In this document: in pieces, positions 16,986 to 27,043 of the stretch
Layout of the letters: each line of letters starts with the position of its first letter
Numbering within the stretch: the stretch's first letter is position 1
Origin: Candidatus Brocadia sp.
GTDB taxonomy: Bacteria > Planctomycetota > Brocadiia > Brocadiales > Brocadiaceae
NCBI GenBank assembly: GCA_013360945.1
Contig: JABWAQ010000017.1
Coordinates: 1 to 42,415 of the forward strand
Length of the DNA stretch: 42,415 bases
Reading direction: 5' to 3'
Translations under genes and position numbers: made by a program
The notes under the pieces: generated by a model
The model's database searches: none
Told to the model about the DNA's origin: nothing
Seen by the model: only the letters and a program-made list of their open reading frames with translations

Positions 16986-18704
16986 CTACTTCCTCTTTTT
17001 CTTGCAAAAGGCTTTTAATTTATCGACGGAAAATGTATTGATTACGTCCCTGGCCTCCAGCCAGCCCCGGCGCGCTATTCCCACACCCAATTCAATCATC
17101 CACATCTGATCCACATGGTGGGCATCGGTACTAATGGCAATCATTACTCCAGACTCCCTGGCCTTTCTGCAATTGATGTCGTTCAGATCGAGCCGGTCGT
17201 AAAAACAGTTAATCTCAAGGGCCGTACCCGTCTCTGCACAGGCCTCTATCACCTTATCCAGGTCAACTTCATAACCTTCACGCTTACTTATTAAGCGCCC
17301 CGTGGGATGGGCAATGATATTCACATACGGATTACGAATGGCAGCTATCATTCGCTCGGTAATCTTTTCTTTTTCCTGTTTAAATCCGCTATGAATGGAG
17401 GCAATAACGACATCAAGTTTTTCCAGGAGTTTGTCAGGGAAATCTATCGATCCGTCAGTCTTGATATCCACCTCTGTCGCCTTAAGCAAAGTAAACCCCT
17501 TGAATTTCTTGTTGAGTTTATCGATCTCTTCAATCTCTTCGAGCAGTTCATCGTCTTTCAGTCCGTTAGCGACATGGAGCGACCTGGAATGATCCGAAAT
17601 CACAAGATATTTATAACCCATCTTCATGGCATGGGCAGCCATTTCTTCAAAGGTGGGTGTACCGTCACTCCAATTGGAATGGTTGTGAAGATCTCCTTTG
17701 ATATCTGAAAGTTCAATGAGGCGGGGTAATTTTCCCTCCTGGGCAGCTTCTATCTCCCCTCTGTTTTCCCGCAATTCGGGCGGTATCCAATCCATGCCTA
17801 AGGCCTTGTAGATGTCTTCCTCCAACCGTCCCCCGATCTTTTTATCTCCCCTGAAAATGCCATATTCACTGATCTTCATTCCCTTCTTCCGGGCAATCTC
17901 GCGAAGGTGGATATTGTGCTCCTTTGAACCGGTAAAGTACTGTAACGCGGCGCCAAACTCGTCTTCATGGACGACCCGTAAGTCTGCCTGTACACCCTCC
18001 TCTACCCTGACACTCCCTTTGGTATCTCCCGCCGCCAGTATCTGCGTCACCCCCTTCATATTTACAAAAGACTTCACAATATCTGCGCCCGCTGTGCCAG
18101 AAACAAGGATATCGATGTCTCCCACGGTCTCTTTCATTCTTCTTAACGAGCCTGCCGCCTGGATATTTTTTATCCTGGGATTATGTCGTAATCCTTCAAT
18201 TATCCTTTTAACCACAGGATATGCCATCCCTATGGATATCCGTTGTTGGCTCGTCTTGAAAAGTTCGATTCCCTTGACTATGTTTTCAATCTTCTTATCA
18301 CCGATCCCAAATAATCCTTTCAATTTATCCGCATGTAAGGCATTTTCAAGGTCACTCAAGCCAACGATGCCTAATTCCTTGTGTAACATGGCCACGGTCT
18401 TTGGACCTAAACCCGGTATCTGCATGAGGTTTACGGTTTCTTCAGAAATACCCTTCATAGCCTCCTCATACTTGGACATCTTCCCCGTATTGATGTATTC
18501 AACAATCTTTTCGGCCGTACCTTCCCCTATACCGGGAATATCGGTCAATTTACCTTCCCTGGCAAGCACTTCCACATCCACGGTCAAATCCCCTATCACG
18601 CGGGCAGCCTTACGATAGGAATTGATGCGGAATGTGTTTTCCCCTTTGAGTTCCAGCACATTGGCAATTCGTTCAAATAGCGCTGCAATTTCATGATTTT
18701 TCAC
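16986..18704 (-). CDS. polX: DNA polymerase X with PHP domain
   Basis: This 572-residue protein starts at GTG 18704. It has the bacterial PolX layout: N-terminal 8-kDa helix-hairpin-helix part (IPGIGEGTAEKIVEYI, IPGLGPKTVAML), a polymerase X palm with GDIDILV and VQADLRVV metal aspartates, and a C-terminal PHP phosphoesterase beginning HNHSNWSDGT and ending in STDAHHVDQMW. Family members fill short gaps in base-excision repair and the PHP part trims 3' ends. All catalytic motifs appear intact. It is convergent with the anion-channel gene; no clear terminator was seen in the 160 bp between them. Confidence 0.95.
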   Translation of the reverse strand: MKNHEIAALFERIANVLELKGENTFRINSYRKAARVIGDLTVDVEVLAREGKLTDIPGIGEGTAEKIVEYINTGKMSKYEEAMKGISEETVNLMQIPGLGPKTVAMLHKELGIVGLSDLENALHADKLKGLFGIGDKKIENIVKGIELFKTSQQRISIGMAYPVVKRIIEGLRHNPRIKNIQAAGSLRRMKETVGDIDILVSGTAGADIVKSFVNMKGVTQILAAGDTKGSVRVEEGVQADLRVVHEDEFGAALQYFTGSKEHNIHLREIARKKGMKISEYGIFRGDKKIGGRLEEDIYKALGMDWIPPELRENRGEIEAAQEGKLPRLIELSDIKGDLHNHSNWSDGTPTFEEMAAHAMKMGYKYLVISDHSRSLHVANGLKDDELLEEIEEIDKLNKKFKGFTLLKATEVDIKTDGSIDFPDKLLEKLDVVIASIHSGFKQEKEKITERMIAAIRNPYVNIIAHPTGRLISKREGYEVDLDKVIEACAETGTALEINCFYDRLDLNDINCRKARESGVMIAISTDAHHVDQMWMIELGVGIARRGWLEARDVINTFSVDKLKAFCKKKRK

Positions 18705-18763
18705 GTAAGGAATACCCCTGATCTTTTAGCCACAAAGAAAGATCGCAAAGAAATCTGACGGAC

Positions 18764-18794
18764 TTCCCGTAATCATTCTGCCTGCTTACGGGAA
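18764..18794. repeat. 9-bp stem hairpin upstream of mtnP
   Basis: TTCCCGTAA at 18764-18772 pairs with TTACGGGAA at 18786-18794 across 13 bases. It lies upstream of the mtnP promoter and has no T-run, so it is probably another intergenic palindrome. Confidence 0.45.
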
Positions 18795-18852
18795 ATCTTC
18801 GCGTATTTCAGGGATTATATCAATGGCCATAGAATACTTCAAATTTTATTTA

Positions 18853-18881
18853 TTGACATACCCACAGCACTTTCGCATAAT
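18853..18881 (+). promoter_or_regulatory. Sigma-70 promoter for mtnP
   Basis: A consensus -35 TTGACA at 18853-18858 and a -10 CATAAT at 18876-18881 are 17 bp apart. Transcription would start near 18888, about 105 bp before the chosen start codon. Confidence 0.7.
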
Positions 18882-18993
18882 CTTAACGTTGGTTACTTGC
18901 GATTAATCGCTCAGTTCACCGGACAATAACGGCATAAACCTTTTGTGTCTTTGTGATGAAAAAGATTTACAGGAAAAAAGGAGAAACCAGGAA

Positions 18994-19854
18994 ATGGGAG
19001 ATAAACTGATTGGCATTATTGGGGGAAGTGGTCTTTACAATATCGAGGGAATCAAGGATGTAAAGTCTGTATCAATTGATACACCTTTTGGCAAACCTTC
19101 TGATAATTTTACGACAGGCACATTGGAAGGTCGCCAGGTGGCTTTCCTGCCCCGGCACGGCAAGGGGCATACGATTTTACCATCTGAGCTCAACTTCAGG
19201 GCCAATATCTACGGGATGAAGAAGTTGGGGGTAGAGCACATCATTGCCGTCAGCGCCGTTGGCAGCATGAAGGAGGAGATCAAACCTTTAGATATCGTTA
19301 TCCCTGATCAGTTTTTTGACAGGACACGGGGCAGAATCAGCACATTTTTTGGCGAAGGGGTTGTAGGTCATGTGAGTTTTGCCGATCCAGTATGTGGCGT
19401 ACTTGCCGACACGCTGTATAATGCTGCTAAGTCTGCGGATGTGCGTGTACACAAGGGTGGTACCTACTTATGTATGGAAGGCCCCTTATTTTCTACCCGT
19501 GCAGAATCGAATGTATACCGGCAGTGGGGGGTTAGTATTATTGGTATGACGAATCTTCAGGAGGCAAAACTGGCACGGGAGGCGGAGATCTGTTATAGCA
19601 CCCTGGCTATGGCTACGGATTATGACTGCTGGCATGTAAGCGAGGAGGCAGTAACTCTGGAAATGATCGTCGGGAATTTAAATAAAAACGCGGAAACTGC
19701 AAAACGGATTCTTAAGGCGGCCATTCCAAAGGTTGAGCAAAAAAGGACGTGCACATGTGCAACGGCAGTCAAGAATGCCATCGTAACCCATAAAGACCTT
19801 ATTCCGGAAAATACCAGGAAGAAACTCGATATTATCTTTGGTAAATACTTTTGA
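18994..19854 (+). CDS. mtnP: S-methyl-5'-thioadenosine phosphorylase
   Basis: From ATG 18994 the enzyme is 286 residues. It cleaves methylthioadenosine with phosphate to adenine and methylthioribose-1-phosphate in methionine salvage. Motifs are IIGGSGLYNIEG, FLPRHGKGHTILPSELNFRANI, AVSAVGSMKEEI and CMEGPLFSTRAES followed by IGMTNLQEAKLAREAE. The N-rather-than-D purine site fits an MTA phosphorylase, with TDYDCWH later. A ribosome-binding site AGGAG lies about 11 bases before this ATG; an upstream ATG at 18943 would add 17 charged residues and lacks one. The 3' end overlaps the convergent pgeF gene by 23 bp. Confidence 0.94.
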   Translation: MGDKLIGIIGGSGLYNIEGIKDVKSVSIDTPFGKPSDNFTTGTLEGRQVAFLPRHGKGHTILPSELNFRANIYGMKKLGVEHIIAVSAVGSMKEEIKPLDIVIPDQFFDRTRGRISTFFGEGVVGHVSFADPVCGVLADTLYNAAKSADVRVHKGGTYLCMEGPLFSTRAESNVYRQWGVSIIGMTNLQEAKLAREAEICYSTLAMATDYDCWHVSEEAVTLEMIVGNLNKNAETAKRILKAAIPKVEQKRTCTCATAVKNAIVTHKDLIPENTRKKLDIIFGKYF

Positions 19855-20659
19855 GCATGATTCCCGCCCCGAATCTCCCCGTTTCCGTATCCTGATAACG
19901 GTATGAAAAAAATTGCGTATGATTACAACAAGTACACAGGTGAGTGGTTTCTATATTTTCCTCCGGGATACCCATCTGAACCAGTTGTGTCTTGTTTGCT
20001 TCCCATAAATTGATATAGCCCTTGCCATCAGGAGATTCACTATTGATATATCCCTTTGTGTTATGAAAAACATTTTTAATCTGGGCAATTATTTCGGAAT
20101 CAACCTCGTAACAACACGGACCAATAGAAGGTCCAATTCCCACAAGAATATCTTTTGGAGAACAATTGAAATCTTCTTTTAATACCTTCACCGTTTCCTG
20201 AGCTACCATGCGAACCGTCCCCCTCCATCCTGCATGGGCAACTCCTATTACCTTCTGCTTTACATCAAAAAATAAAACAGGAACACAATCAGCCTGAAGA
20301 ACCAGAAGACAGATATGAGGAATGTTTGTCACCATGGCATCGGTTTCGCTTATTGCCGTATCGTAAATAAACGCCCCGTCACCTCGTAAATCTTCTGTTA
20401 TGATCTTTACATTACAGCCGTGAATCTGTCTGGCGATGGTAAAATTATGCAAGGGAATTCCAAGCAACAAGGCAATCTGCTCGCGGTTCTTAAGCACGAC
20501 TTCCGGATCGTCTCCCACATGAAATCCCAGATTAAGAGAATCATACGGTGGGTTACTAAAACCACCAATTCTCGTGGATACAAAATGTTGAATTTCTTCA
20601 TATTCCAGCAGATTCTGAAAAAACCACAATGGTAATGAGTTTATATTCTTTTTTATCAT
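19832..20659 (-). CDS. pgeF: Peptidoglycan editing factor PgeF (laccase-domain, YfiH family)
   Basis: From the ATG at 20659 the product is 275 residues; an upstream in-frame start at 20683 is possible. The family removes wrongly built peptidoglycan precursors and was earlier called multicopper polyphenol oxidase. Motifs are STRIGGFSNPPYDSLNLG, ARQIHG, DCVPVLFFD, GVAHAGWRGT and CTCCNHTQFFSYR, which include the Cys/His residues of the active site. It lies 90 bp downstream of the NtrC-type regulator on the same strand and may be reached by its transcript. It converges with mtnP and overlaps it by 23 bp. Confidence 0.93.
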   Translation of the reverse strand: MIKKNINSLPLWFFQNLLEYEEIQHFVSTRIGGFSNPPYDSLNLGFHVGDDPEVVLKNREQIALLLGIPLHNFTIARQIHGCNVKIITEDLRGDGAFIYDTAISETDAMVTNIPHICLLVLQADCVPVLFFDVKQKVIGVAHAGWRGTVRMVAQETVKVLKEDFNCSPKDILVGIGPSIGPCCYEVDSEIIAQIKNVFHNTKGYINSESPDGKGYINLWEANKTQLVQMGIPEENIETTHLCTCCNHTQFFSYRYQDTETGRFGAGIMLKSIYQR

Positions 20660-20749
20660 ATATCCTAACACAGACAGGAGCAACCAAAGAATCCCGATCT
20701 ATTCCCCCTTTCACAACGAGCCATTTGTGTCGTATTCCCGTTTCTCATG

Positions 20750-22147
20750 CTAAAAAATATCTTTTGATTTAATATTATATCTTTTCAGCATGCGCTGGAG
20801 GTATTGACGCTCTATTTCGCTCTCCTTAGCGGCATTTGTCACGTTTCCACTCGTTTTATTCAACACATTCGTTATGTATTTTACATTGAATGCATCGAGC
20901 GCCTTCCTGCGGGCATCTTTATATGGCTGAGAAAGCAAATCATCACCGACAAACTCTGTTCTCCTTTCTTTTCTGACCAGCGGCAAGATCACGCCTAAAG
21001 ATATTACATCTTCATTAGCGAGGGTAATGGCTCTTTCTATGACATTTTCCAGTTCACGGACGTTGCCAGGCCAGTTATAATTATAAAATTCCTTTTCTAC
21101 TTCTGGCGAAATTCCTTTGACCTGCTTATTTTCCTTTTTGTTATATTTTTCAATAAAATGTTTTACCAGCAATGGGATATCCTCTTTTCTGTCACGCAAT
21201 GGAGGCATCCTGATGTTGATTACATTTAAACGATAATACAAATCCTCACGAAATTCCTTTTCCTGGACCCGTTGCAACAAATCCTGATTTGTTGCCGCAA
21301 TAATACGTACATCAACCTTTCTGGTAACCGTATCTCCTAACGAAATAAATTCTCCTTCCTGCAAGACCCTCAGAATCTTTGCCTGCACCGATTTTGGTAT
21401 GTCGCCAATCTCATCCATAAACAGGGTGCCACCATCCGCCTCTTCAAAGAGGCCTTTTTTGTCCTTGATAGCACCGGTAAAGGCGCCTTTCACATGCCCA
21501 AATAATTCACTCTCAAGGAGATGCTCGGATAGCGTGGCGCAATTAATTACGACAAATTTCTCATCCTTTCGATTACCGGTAAAATGGATTGCTCTGGCGA
21601 CAAGCTCCTTTCCCGTACCACTCTCGCCGGTAACCAGCACTGTAGCAGTACTGAACGCCACCCTTGAAACCATGTCAAGCACCTTCCGGATTTCCTTAGA
21701 GCTTCCCACAATTTTTTTTAATCCATATACCTTCTCCAGTTCTGAGTGCAGATACTTGTTTTCCTCTATAATCTTATACTGTGCTATCAGACGGTCAATG
21801 TTGAGGACGATCTCGTCGGGATTAAAAGGTTTTGTTATATAATTGAATGCCCCGCGCCGCATTGCCTCAACGGCCGTCTCTATACCGCCATAAGCAGTCA
21901 TTATCAACACAGAAGAGTTATACATCCCCTTGATTCTTTGCAGCAATTCCAATCCATCAATGCCGCCAGGGAGCTTCATATCAATTATGACAATGGGAAA
22001 TTCCTGCTTTTTCAATTCTTCCAGGGCATCCTCGCCGGACACCGCAGTTTTGACAAGAAAGCCGTGCTCCGTTAAGACATTGTTGAGCACCTTTCTGTAA
22101 CCAACCTCGTCATCAACTACTAATATTTTTGTGCCGTTCATATCCAC
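20750..22147 (-). CDS. NtrC-family sigma-54 response regulator
   Basis: This 465-residue regulator has a receiver domain with the acidic pair D12/D13 and phospho-acceptor D56. The AAA+ domain has GESGTGKEL (Walker A), the sigma-54 contact loop GAFTGA, DEIGDI (Walker B), and a Fis-type DNA-binding helix pair at the C-terminus. It would activate sigma-54 promoters when phosphorylated by the kinase encoded 10 bp upstream. GTG 22147 or ATG 22141 may start it. Two sigma-54-like promoters lie before the ammonium operons at 25-32 kb, which are plausible targets. Confidence 0.94.
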   Translation of the reverse strand: MDMNGTKILVVDDEVGYRKVLNNVLTEHGFLVKTAVSGEDALEELKKQEFPIVIIDMKLPGGIDGLELLQRIKGMYNSSVLIMTAYGGIETAVEAMRRGAFNYITKPFNPDEIVLNIDRLIAQYKIIEENKYLHSELEKVYGLKKIVGSSKEIRKVLDMVSRVAFSTATVLVTGESGTGKELVARAIHFTGNRKDEKFVVINCATLSEHLLESELFGHVKGAFTGAIKDKKGLFEEADGGTLFMDEIGDIPKSVQAKILRVLQEGEFISLGDTVTRKVDVRIIAATNQDLLQRVQEKEFREDLYYRLNVINIRMPPLRDRKEDIPLLVKHFIEKYNKKENKQVKGISPEVEKEFYNYNWPGNVRELENVIERAITLANEDVISLGVILPLVRKERRTEFVGDDLLSQPYKDARRKALDAFNVKYITNVLNKTSGNVTNAAKESEIERQYLQRMLKRYNIKSKDIF

Positions 22148-22157
22148 GATAACAGAT

Positions 22158-24644
22158 TTATAATTTAACCACGCGCATCCCTTGTTCTTTTTTTGCTTCT
22201 AAAGGCAGAAATATCCTGAATGTGGTGCCCTTACCTATTTCACTTTCCACATCAATGCTACCGCCATGCATCTTCACAATCCCATAACTAATGCTCAAAC
22301 CCAGCCCCGTGCCCTTTCCGTCTTTCCGTGTGGTAAAAAACGGATCGAATATTTTTGCCAAATCCTTTTTACTAATACCAACACCTGTATCGGTAATAAA
22401 TATTTCCACGCATCCTTTATCCGGATGGAAACGTGAGCCTACGGTCAATTCATTCTTTCGACAGACCCCAACATGTTCGCCGCTTTCCAGCGCCTCCCTC
22501 ATGGCAAAAACGGCGTTATTGACGATGTTTATAATAACCTGCTCCATTTGACGAGCATCCATCATGACATCAGAAATCCCCGGATCGAATACACGAACCA
22601 CCGATATCTTCTCTTTCTGATATTGTTTCTTCACCATATTGAGTACATTATCGATCAGATTGTTCACATTGGATATGCACATTTCTGGCTTTTTTTGACG
22701 TGAGAAATCAAGCAGACCGCTAATCAAATCTTTGCATCGTATAGACTCTTTTGCAGAGCCTTCCAGATATTCGGATAAGTAAGATCGAGTCTTGTTAATA
22801 GCATTGGATATTTGCACCAATTCCTTGCAATACTTGTCCAGGTCATCAGCAATGTGGACAAGCTCCTTTTTCAACGCATCCTTTTCCAATTTGCCATTTG
22901 CTTTATCATCAAGAAATGAAATAAGTTCGTTCAATCGCTTCTTGTTTTCAGAAATAGGGTTGGGGCTTATGCGTTTTAAGGAACTTGTAATTTTTTCAAA
23001 AAGCTTTAAACCTTCTGTGCTATACAGATAAATTACCCCGATCGGGTTATTAATTTCATGGGCAATCCCTGCTACCAGTTGACCAATAGAAGCCAGCCTG
23101 TCGGATTGCACGAGTTTTTGTTCCAGTCTTCTTAATTCCGTTACATCGCTGGCAATGCCCAACACCCTTATTAAATTTCCCTCTTTATTCTTAATGAGCG
23201 ATGTGCTCAGTAACATATTTCTGACATTCCTCTGTTTATCCAATACCCCGACTTCGAATATTCTTCTGAAATCATCGTGAATAATCTGGTCGACATTTCC
23301 CTGTCTTTTATCAGATAAAATAGAAATGAGCGGCTGTCCAACCAGTTCTCTTTCTTCATAACCCCACTCTTTAATTTTTGGGTTGATAAAGGTAAAGTTT
23401 CCCTGTACATCCAGAGTAAATATTAATTCATTTGCATGCCTTAAGATACCCTCCAGATATTCTTTTCTCTCCTCAAGATCGGCCTCTAATTTCAGGAGTT
23501 TTTCCCGGGCATCCTTAATATCGTTGGTCATATAGTTAAACGAATCGGTTAGTTCGCCTATTTCGTCTTTCAAATTGTTTTCAACCCGATAATTCAAATC
23601 GCCTTCTGCCATCCTTTTCATCCCCTGAACGAGGTGGATAACGGGATTAATAATCCTCCTCGAAACAAAAATGGCAAGAAACAATACGGCGACAATACAT
23701 ATCCCAACCGTCGTAATTGCCCGGTATTTGAACCGGGAAATCGGAGAATACGCCTCTGTCTCGTCCGTTTCTACGAGTAAGACCCATTTCATCTTATTTA
23801 GATACCGTGCAGCGCCAATAACATTCCTTCCCATATAACTTTTATACATACCTGCAACCTCTTTCCCGGCGTGGAGTGCTGCTGTCACAGGCACAGTATT
23901 GACCAACTGCCTTAAAATGGCATCATCCTTAAACCTCGATCCGGTAATTAACTCATAGTTTTTATTTACCATATACGCTTCACTTGTTTTACCCCTGCGA
24001 AGGAATGTACCTATGTCTTCTGTTGTGACAGTTCTCTTCCCAGTCGTAGCCTCATTTAACTTGTTTGCGTTGTATCTGATTACCAACACACCCAGGAATT
24101 TGCCATTCCGTCTCTTTAAGATTGGTGCGGCAAAGGCCATCGAATACTCGCCGGTATTTTCGTCAATATAGACATCCTTGACATAAGGCCCCTTTTTAGC
24201 GCAAGTGAAATAATCCTCGCCGAGTTTGATTGTGCCAATATTGCTTTCGTTACTGGAGGCTACAATAATTCCCGCCGGGTTCAAGATAAAAGCTTCGTAA
24301 AAATCCTTATTTAGATTCGTTTTGTATACCATATAATCATTAAATTTTTTTGTGATACGCTTATTATCCGGATTGTGATTCAGTATCTCCAAATACCTTC
24401 TGACAAATTCATCTGATGCAAAAAACTGTGACGAATATTCGCCTTCACTGAGAATGGCCAGAATATGATTTTTAATCCCTTCAGCGAGAAACACCTCTTC
24501 ATTCAGGAGTTCATTCTTGATGGTCTCCCGTGCGTACCAGTAGGTAAGAATGGTAACCGTTATGACAGGCAAAATGGATAATACCAAAAACCAACGCAAC
24601 AGCTTTCCCCCGATACCGCCAGAAAGATTGACGCCTTTTATCAT
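22158..24644 (-). CDS. Cache-HAMP-PAS sensor histidine kinase
   Basis: From ATG 24644 the protein is 828 residues; TTG 24650 is an alternative. Two membrane segments enclose an extracytoplasmic Cache domain, with GKTSEAYMVNKNYELITGSRF near the end. A HAMP region (RRIINPVIHLVQGMKRMAEGD) and a PAS domain follow. The dimerisation box is AGIAHEINNPIGV with phospho-acceptor His529. The ATPase has NNAVFAMREA, DTGVGISKKDL, FDPFFTTRKDGKGTGLGL. About 60 extra residues lie between the H-box helix and the usual second helix (RCKDLISGLLDFSR). It pairs with the NtrC-type regulator 10 bp downstream and senses an external ligand, unlike cytosolic NtrB. Confidence 0.93.
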   Translation of the reverse strand: MIKGVNLSGGIGGKLLRWFLVLSILPVITVTILTYWYARETIKNELLNEEVFLAEGIKNHILAILSEGEYSSQFFASDEFVRRYLEILNHNPDNKRITKKFNDYMVYKTNLNKDFYEAFILNPAGIIVASSNESNIGTIKLGEDYFTCAKKGPYVKDVYIDENTGEYSMAFAAPILKRRNGKFLGVLVIRYNANKLNEATTGKRTVTTEDIGTFLRRGKTSEAYMVNKNYELITGSRFKDDAILRQLVNTVPVTAALHAGKEVAGMYKSYMGRNVIGAARYLNKMKWVLLVETDETEAYSPISRFKYRAITTVGICIVAVLFLAIFVSRRIINPVIHLVQGMKRMAEGDLNYRVENNLKDEIGELTDSFNYMTNDIKDAREKLLKLEADLEERKEYLEGILRHANELIFTLDVQGNFTFINPKIKEWGYEERELVGQPLISILSDKRQGNVDQIIHDDFRRIFEVGVLDKQRNVRNMLLSTSLIKNKEGNLIRVLGIASDVTELRRLEQKLVQSDRLASIGQLVAGIAHEINNPIGVIYLYSTEGLKLFEKITSSLKRISPNPISENKKRLNELISFLDDKANGKLEKDALKKELVHIADDLDKYCKELVQISNAINKTRSYLSEYLEGSAKESIRCKDLISGLLDFSRQKKPEMCISNVNNLIDNVLNMVKKQYQKEKISVVRVFDPGISDVMMDARQMEQVIINIVNNAVFAMREALESGEHVGVCRKNELTVGSRFHPDKGCVEIFITDTGVGISKKDLAKIFDPFFTTRKDGKGTGLGLSISYGIVKMHGGSIDVESEIGKGTTFRIFLPLEAKKEQGMRVVKL

Positions 24645-24802
24645 ATACAAATACCCTTATACTGAAAAGAGATTCTTTTTAACCACTTCAACATCATTGC
24701 TAAAGGCGGCCTGATTTACTGTTATTATGGTAATGTATAATAATTTTACAATACCATCCAAGTAACATCAAGACACAGTAATCAACATGCCATTCTCATT
24801 AT

Positions 24803-25102
24803 ATGGTAAATCCATTAATAAATAATAGTTTTGAGGCTTATGCATGTGGTGCGTCTGGAATTGAGTATATACCAGGGAAGGATCCGTTCGTTCCTCCTCT
24901 GACAAAACTTGAGGGGGTGCATTTTCAAGCGGTGGAGAATTACACGAAACCGGAGTCTGTAAGATTGCTTGTCTATAAAGCTGTCTGGATGCCTGACCAG
25001 ATTTACACGGAGAACAAGTTCGGCCATAAAGAAATAAACGAGGTATTTCGTGCCGCTACTATAAATAAAATTATTATAAAAACAAGGGCGTTGAGTCCGT
25101 AA
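24803..25102 (+). CDS. Possible small hypothetical protein
   Basis: The frame encodes 99 residues with no known motif. There is no clear ribosome-binding site, and its last codons lie inside the left arm of the terminator at 25085-25117. It lies between divergent transcription of the kinase and the glnK1 terminator. It may be spurious. Confidence 0.25.
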   Translation: MVNPLINNSFEAYACGASGIEYIPGKDPFVPPLTKLEGVHFQAVENYTKPESVRLLVYKAVWMPDQIYTENKFGHKEINEVFRAATINKIIIKTRALSP

Positions 25103-25117
25103 TAAACTCAACGCCCT
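25085..25117 (-). terminator. Strong terminator after glnK1
   Basis: A perfect 12-bp stem, AGGGCGTTGAGT with its complement, flanks a 9-base loop. On the minus strand it is followed by TTGTTTTTATAA, ending the cytochrome-amt1-glnK1 transcript. On the plus strand CCTTTTCT follows, so it may also work in that direction. Confidence 0.88.
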
Positions 25118-25154
25118 CCTTTTCTAGTAACATTTTAAAAGATAATCAATAATA

Positions 25155-25514
<360 letters not shown>

Positions 25515-25591
25515 TTAAATGCCTTTTTTTCTGATTAAAGACGGCAGAAAAGCGGGCCATTTTATAGTCCACAGGGTATTCAAATGGATTA

Positions 25592-26932
25592 TTAAGCCTG
25601 TTCCGCTTCGTAATAGTGATAAGCAATTTCCTTGTGCTGGCTAATGTCCATACCAGAGAGTTCCTCTGATTCACTTGGTCTTAAACCAATTACCGCATCC
25701 ACAAACCAGGCCAGAAGCGCGGTAACACCCAAACAATAAAACCATGTGGCAAGGATGCCTATCCATTGTTTTCCCATTTGTGCAACATTTCCATAAATTG
25801 CGCCATCAAAGCCAGCCGGGTTTACAGCCGTAGTGCAAAAGATACCGGTTGCCCATGCACCCCATGTTCCACCCACACCATGTACACCAATGACGTCCAG
25901 GGCATCGTCATAGCCGCAAGCCTTTTTCATCTTTGTTACGGCGTAGAAACACGCCAATCCCGCACCGACACCTATTGCGATTGATGCCATAGGTCCTACA
26001 AAACCCGATGCCGGTGTAATGGCTACCAATCCTGCTACAGCGCCGGAACACGCACCGAGTATGGTTGGTTTCTTGTTGTGTATCCATTCCAATACTGTCC
26101 AGGTAAATCCGGCTGTTGCCGCAGCCGTATTCGTAACCACAAATGCACTTGCCGCAAGTCCGCTGGCTGCCACTGCACTGCCTGCATTAAAACCAAACCA
26201 GCCGAACCAAAGTAATGCAGTGCCCAACATCATGAAAGGCAAATTATGCGGAGGTTTTACTTCCTGTGGGTATCCCTTACGTCTACCCACTATTAAGATT
26301 ACTGATAGGGCTGAGGCGGCGGAACAAATATGAACAACTGTTCCACCCGCAAAATCCAGCGCGCCAAATTTGAGAAGCCAACCGTCAGTCGCCCATACCC
26401 AGTGAGCCATAGGTGCATAAACCGCACTTGTCCACAGGAGTACAAGGAGCAACCATGCATTAAATTTAAGCCGTTCAGCAAAGGCGCCTGTCATAAGTGC
26501 AGGGGTAATAACAGCAAACATACACTGGAATATCATAAAGGATAGATGAGGTATCGTCGTTGCATAAATATCACTTGGTGCCTGTCCAACAGCACCTGCA
26601 CCTAACCCACACCACTGGAGACCGCCAATAAACCAATTTCCCTGAGCAAAAGACAAACTATAACCCCAAAGTATCCATTGCACACTAACAATACAGATAA
26701 CGATGAAACTCATCCACATGGTATTCACCATGTTCTTTGCCCTTACCATACCCCCGTAAAACAGAGCAAGTCCGGGTGTCATGATTAAAACCAGCGCCGA
26801 TGATGCAAGCAACCATGCATTATCCCCAGTATCAATCTTAGGCGCTTCTCCTGCCATTGCAGTTGATGCATATAGTACTATCATCGATACTGCAAAAATC
26901 GATGAAATACCTAAAAAGGCTCCTTTTCTCAT
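25592..26932 (-). CDS. amt: Ammonium transporter Amt1
   Basis: The 446-residue channel starts with a cleavable signal peptide (about residues 1-27, ending ASTAMAG) and then 11 membrane segments. Pore features of AmtB are kept: the Phe gate in FQCMFAVIT, Trp in AHWVW, the Asp and first pore His in LDFAGGTVVH (His201), FGFNAGSA, and the second pore His in GVHGVGGTWG (His351). The spacing of 150 residues between the His equals E. coli AmtB. A good ribosome-binding site AGGAGAGG precedes ATG. It follows a diheme cytochrome c gene by 111 bp and precedes glnK1. Confidence 0.96.
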   Translation of the reverse strand: MRKGAFLGISSIFAVSMIVLYASTAMAGEAPKIDTGDNAWLLASSALVLIMTPGLALFYGGMVRAKNMVNTMWMSFIVICIVSVQWILWGYSLSFAQGNWFIGGLQWCGLGAGAVGQAPSDIYATTIPHLSFMIFQCMFAVITPALMTGAFAERLKFNAWLLLVLLWTSAVYAPMAHWVWATDGWLLKFGALDFAGGTVVHICSAASALSVILIVGRRKGYPQEVKPPHNLPFMMLGTALLWFGWFGFNAGSAVAASGLAASAFVVTNTAAATAGFTWTVLEWIHNKKPTILGACSGAVAGLVAITPASGFVGPMASIAIGVGAGLACFYAVTKMKKACGYDDALDVIGVHGVGGTWGAWATGIFCTTAVNPAGFDGAIYGNVAQMGKQWIGILATWFYCLGVTALLAWFVDAVIGLRPSESEELSGMDISQHKEIAYHYYEAEQA

Positions 26933-27043
26933 AAACCTCTCCTTTTAAAGTTGTAAATTAACTACCTCCTCCTCACCATGAAACCAAACGTAAATTGATA
27001 CAGTCGCCTTATGTCACCCTACCACCTCCCTCCTGTAAAAATT

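Noticed and set aside
17812-18618. 268-residue plus-strand reading frame inside polX
   Set aside because: It is antisense to a protein with all PolX and PHP motifs, is rich in Ser/Pro/Ile as expected for a reverse frame, and has no ribosome-binding site.
18764-18942. SAM-type riboswitch before mtnP
   Set aside because: The only clear hairpin lies upstream of the promoter, so it is not in the transcript, and no riboswitch core was found.
27006-27019. A GG-N10-GC pair before amt1 as another sigma-54 promoter
   Set aside because: Only the two dinucleotides match; such pairs occur by chance about once in 250 positions.
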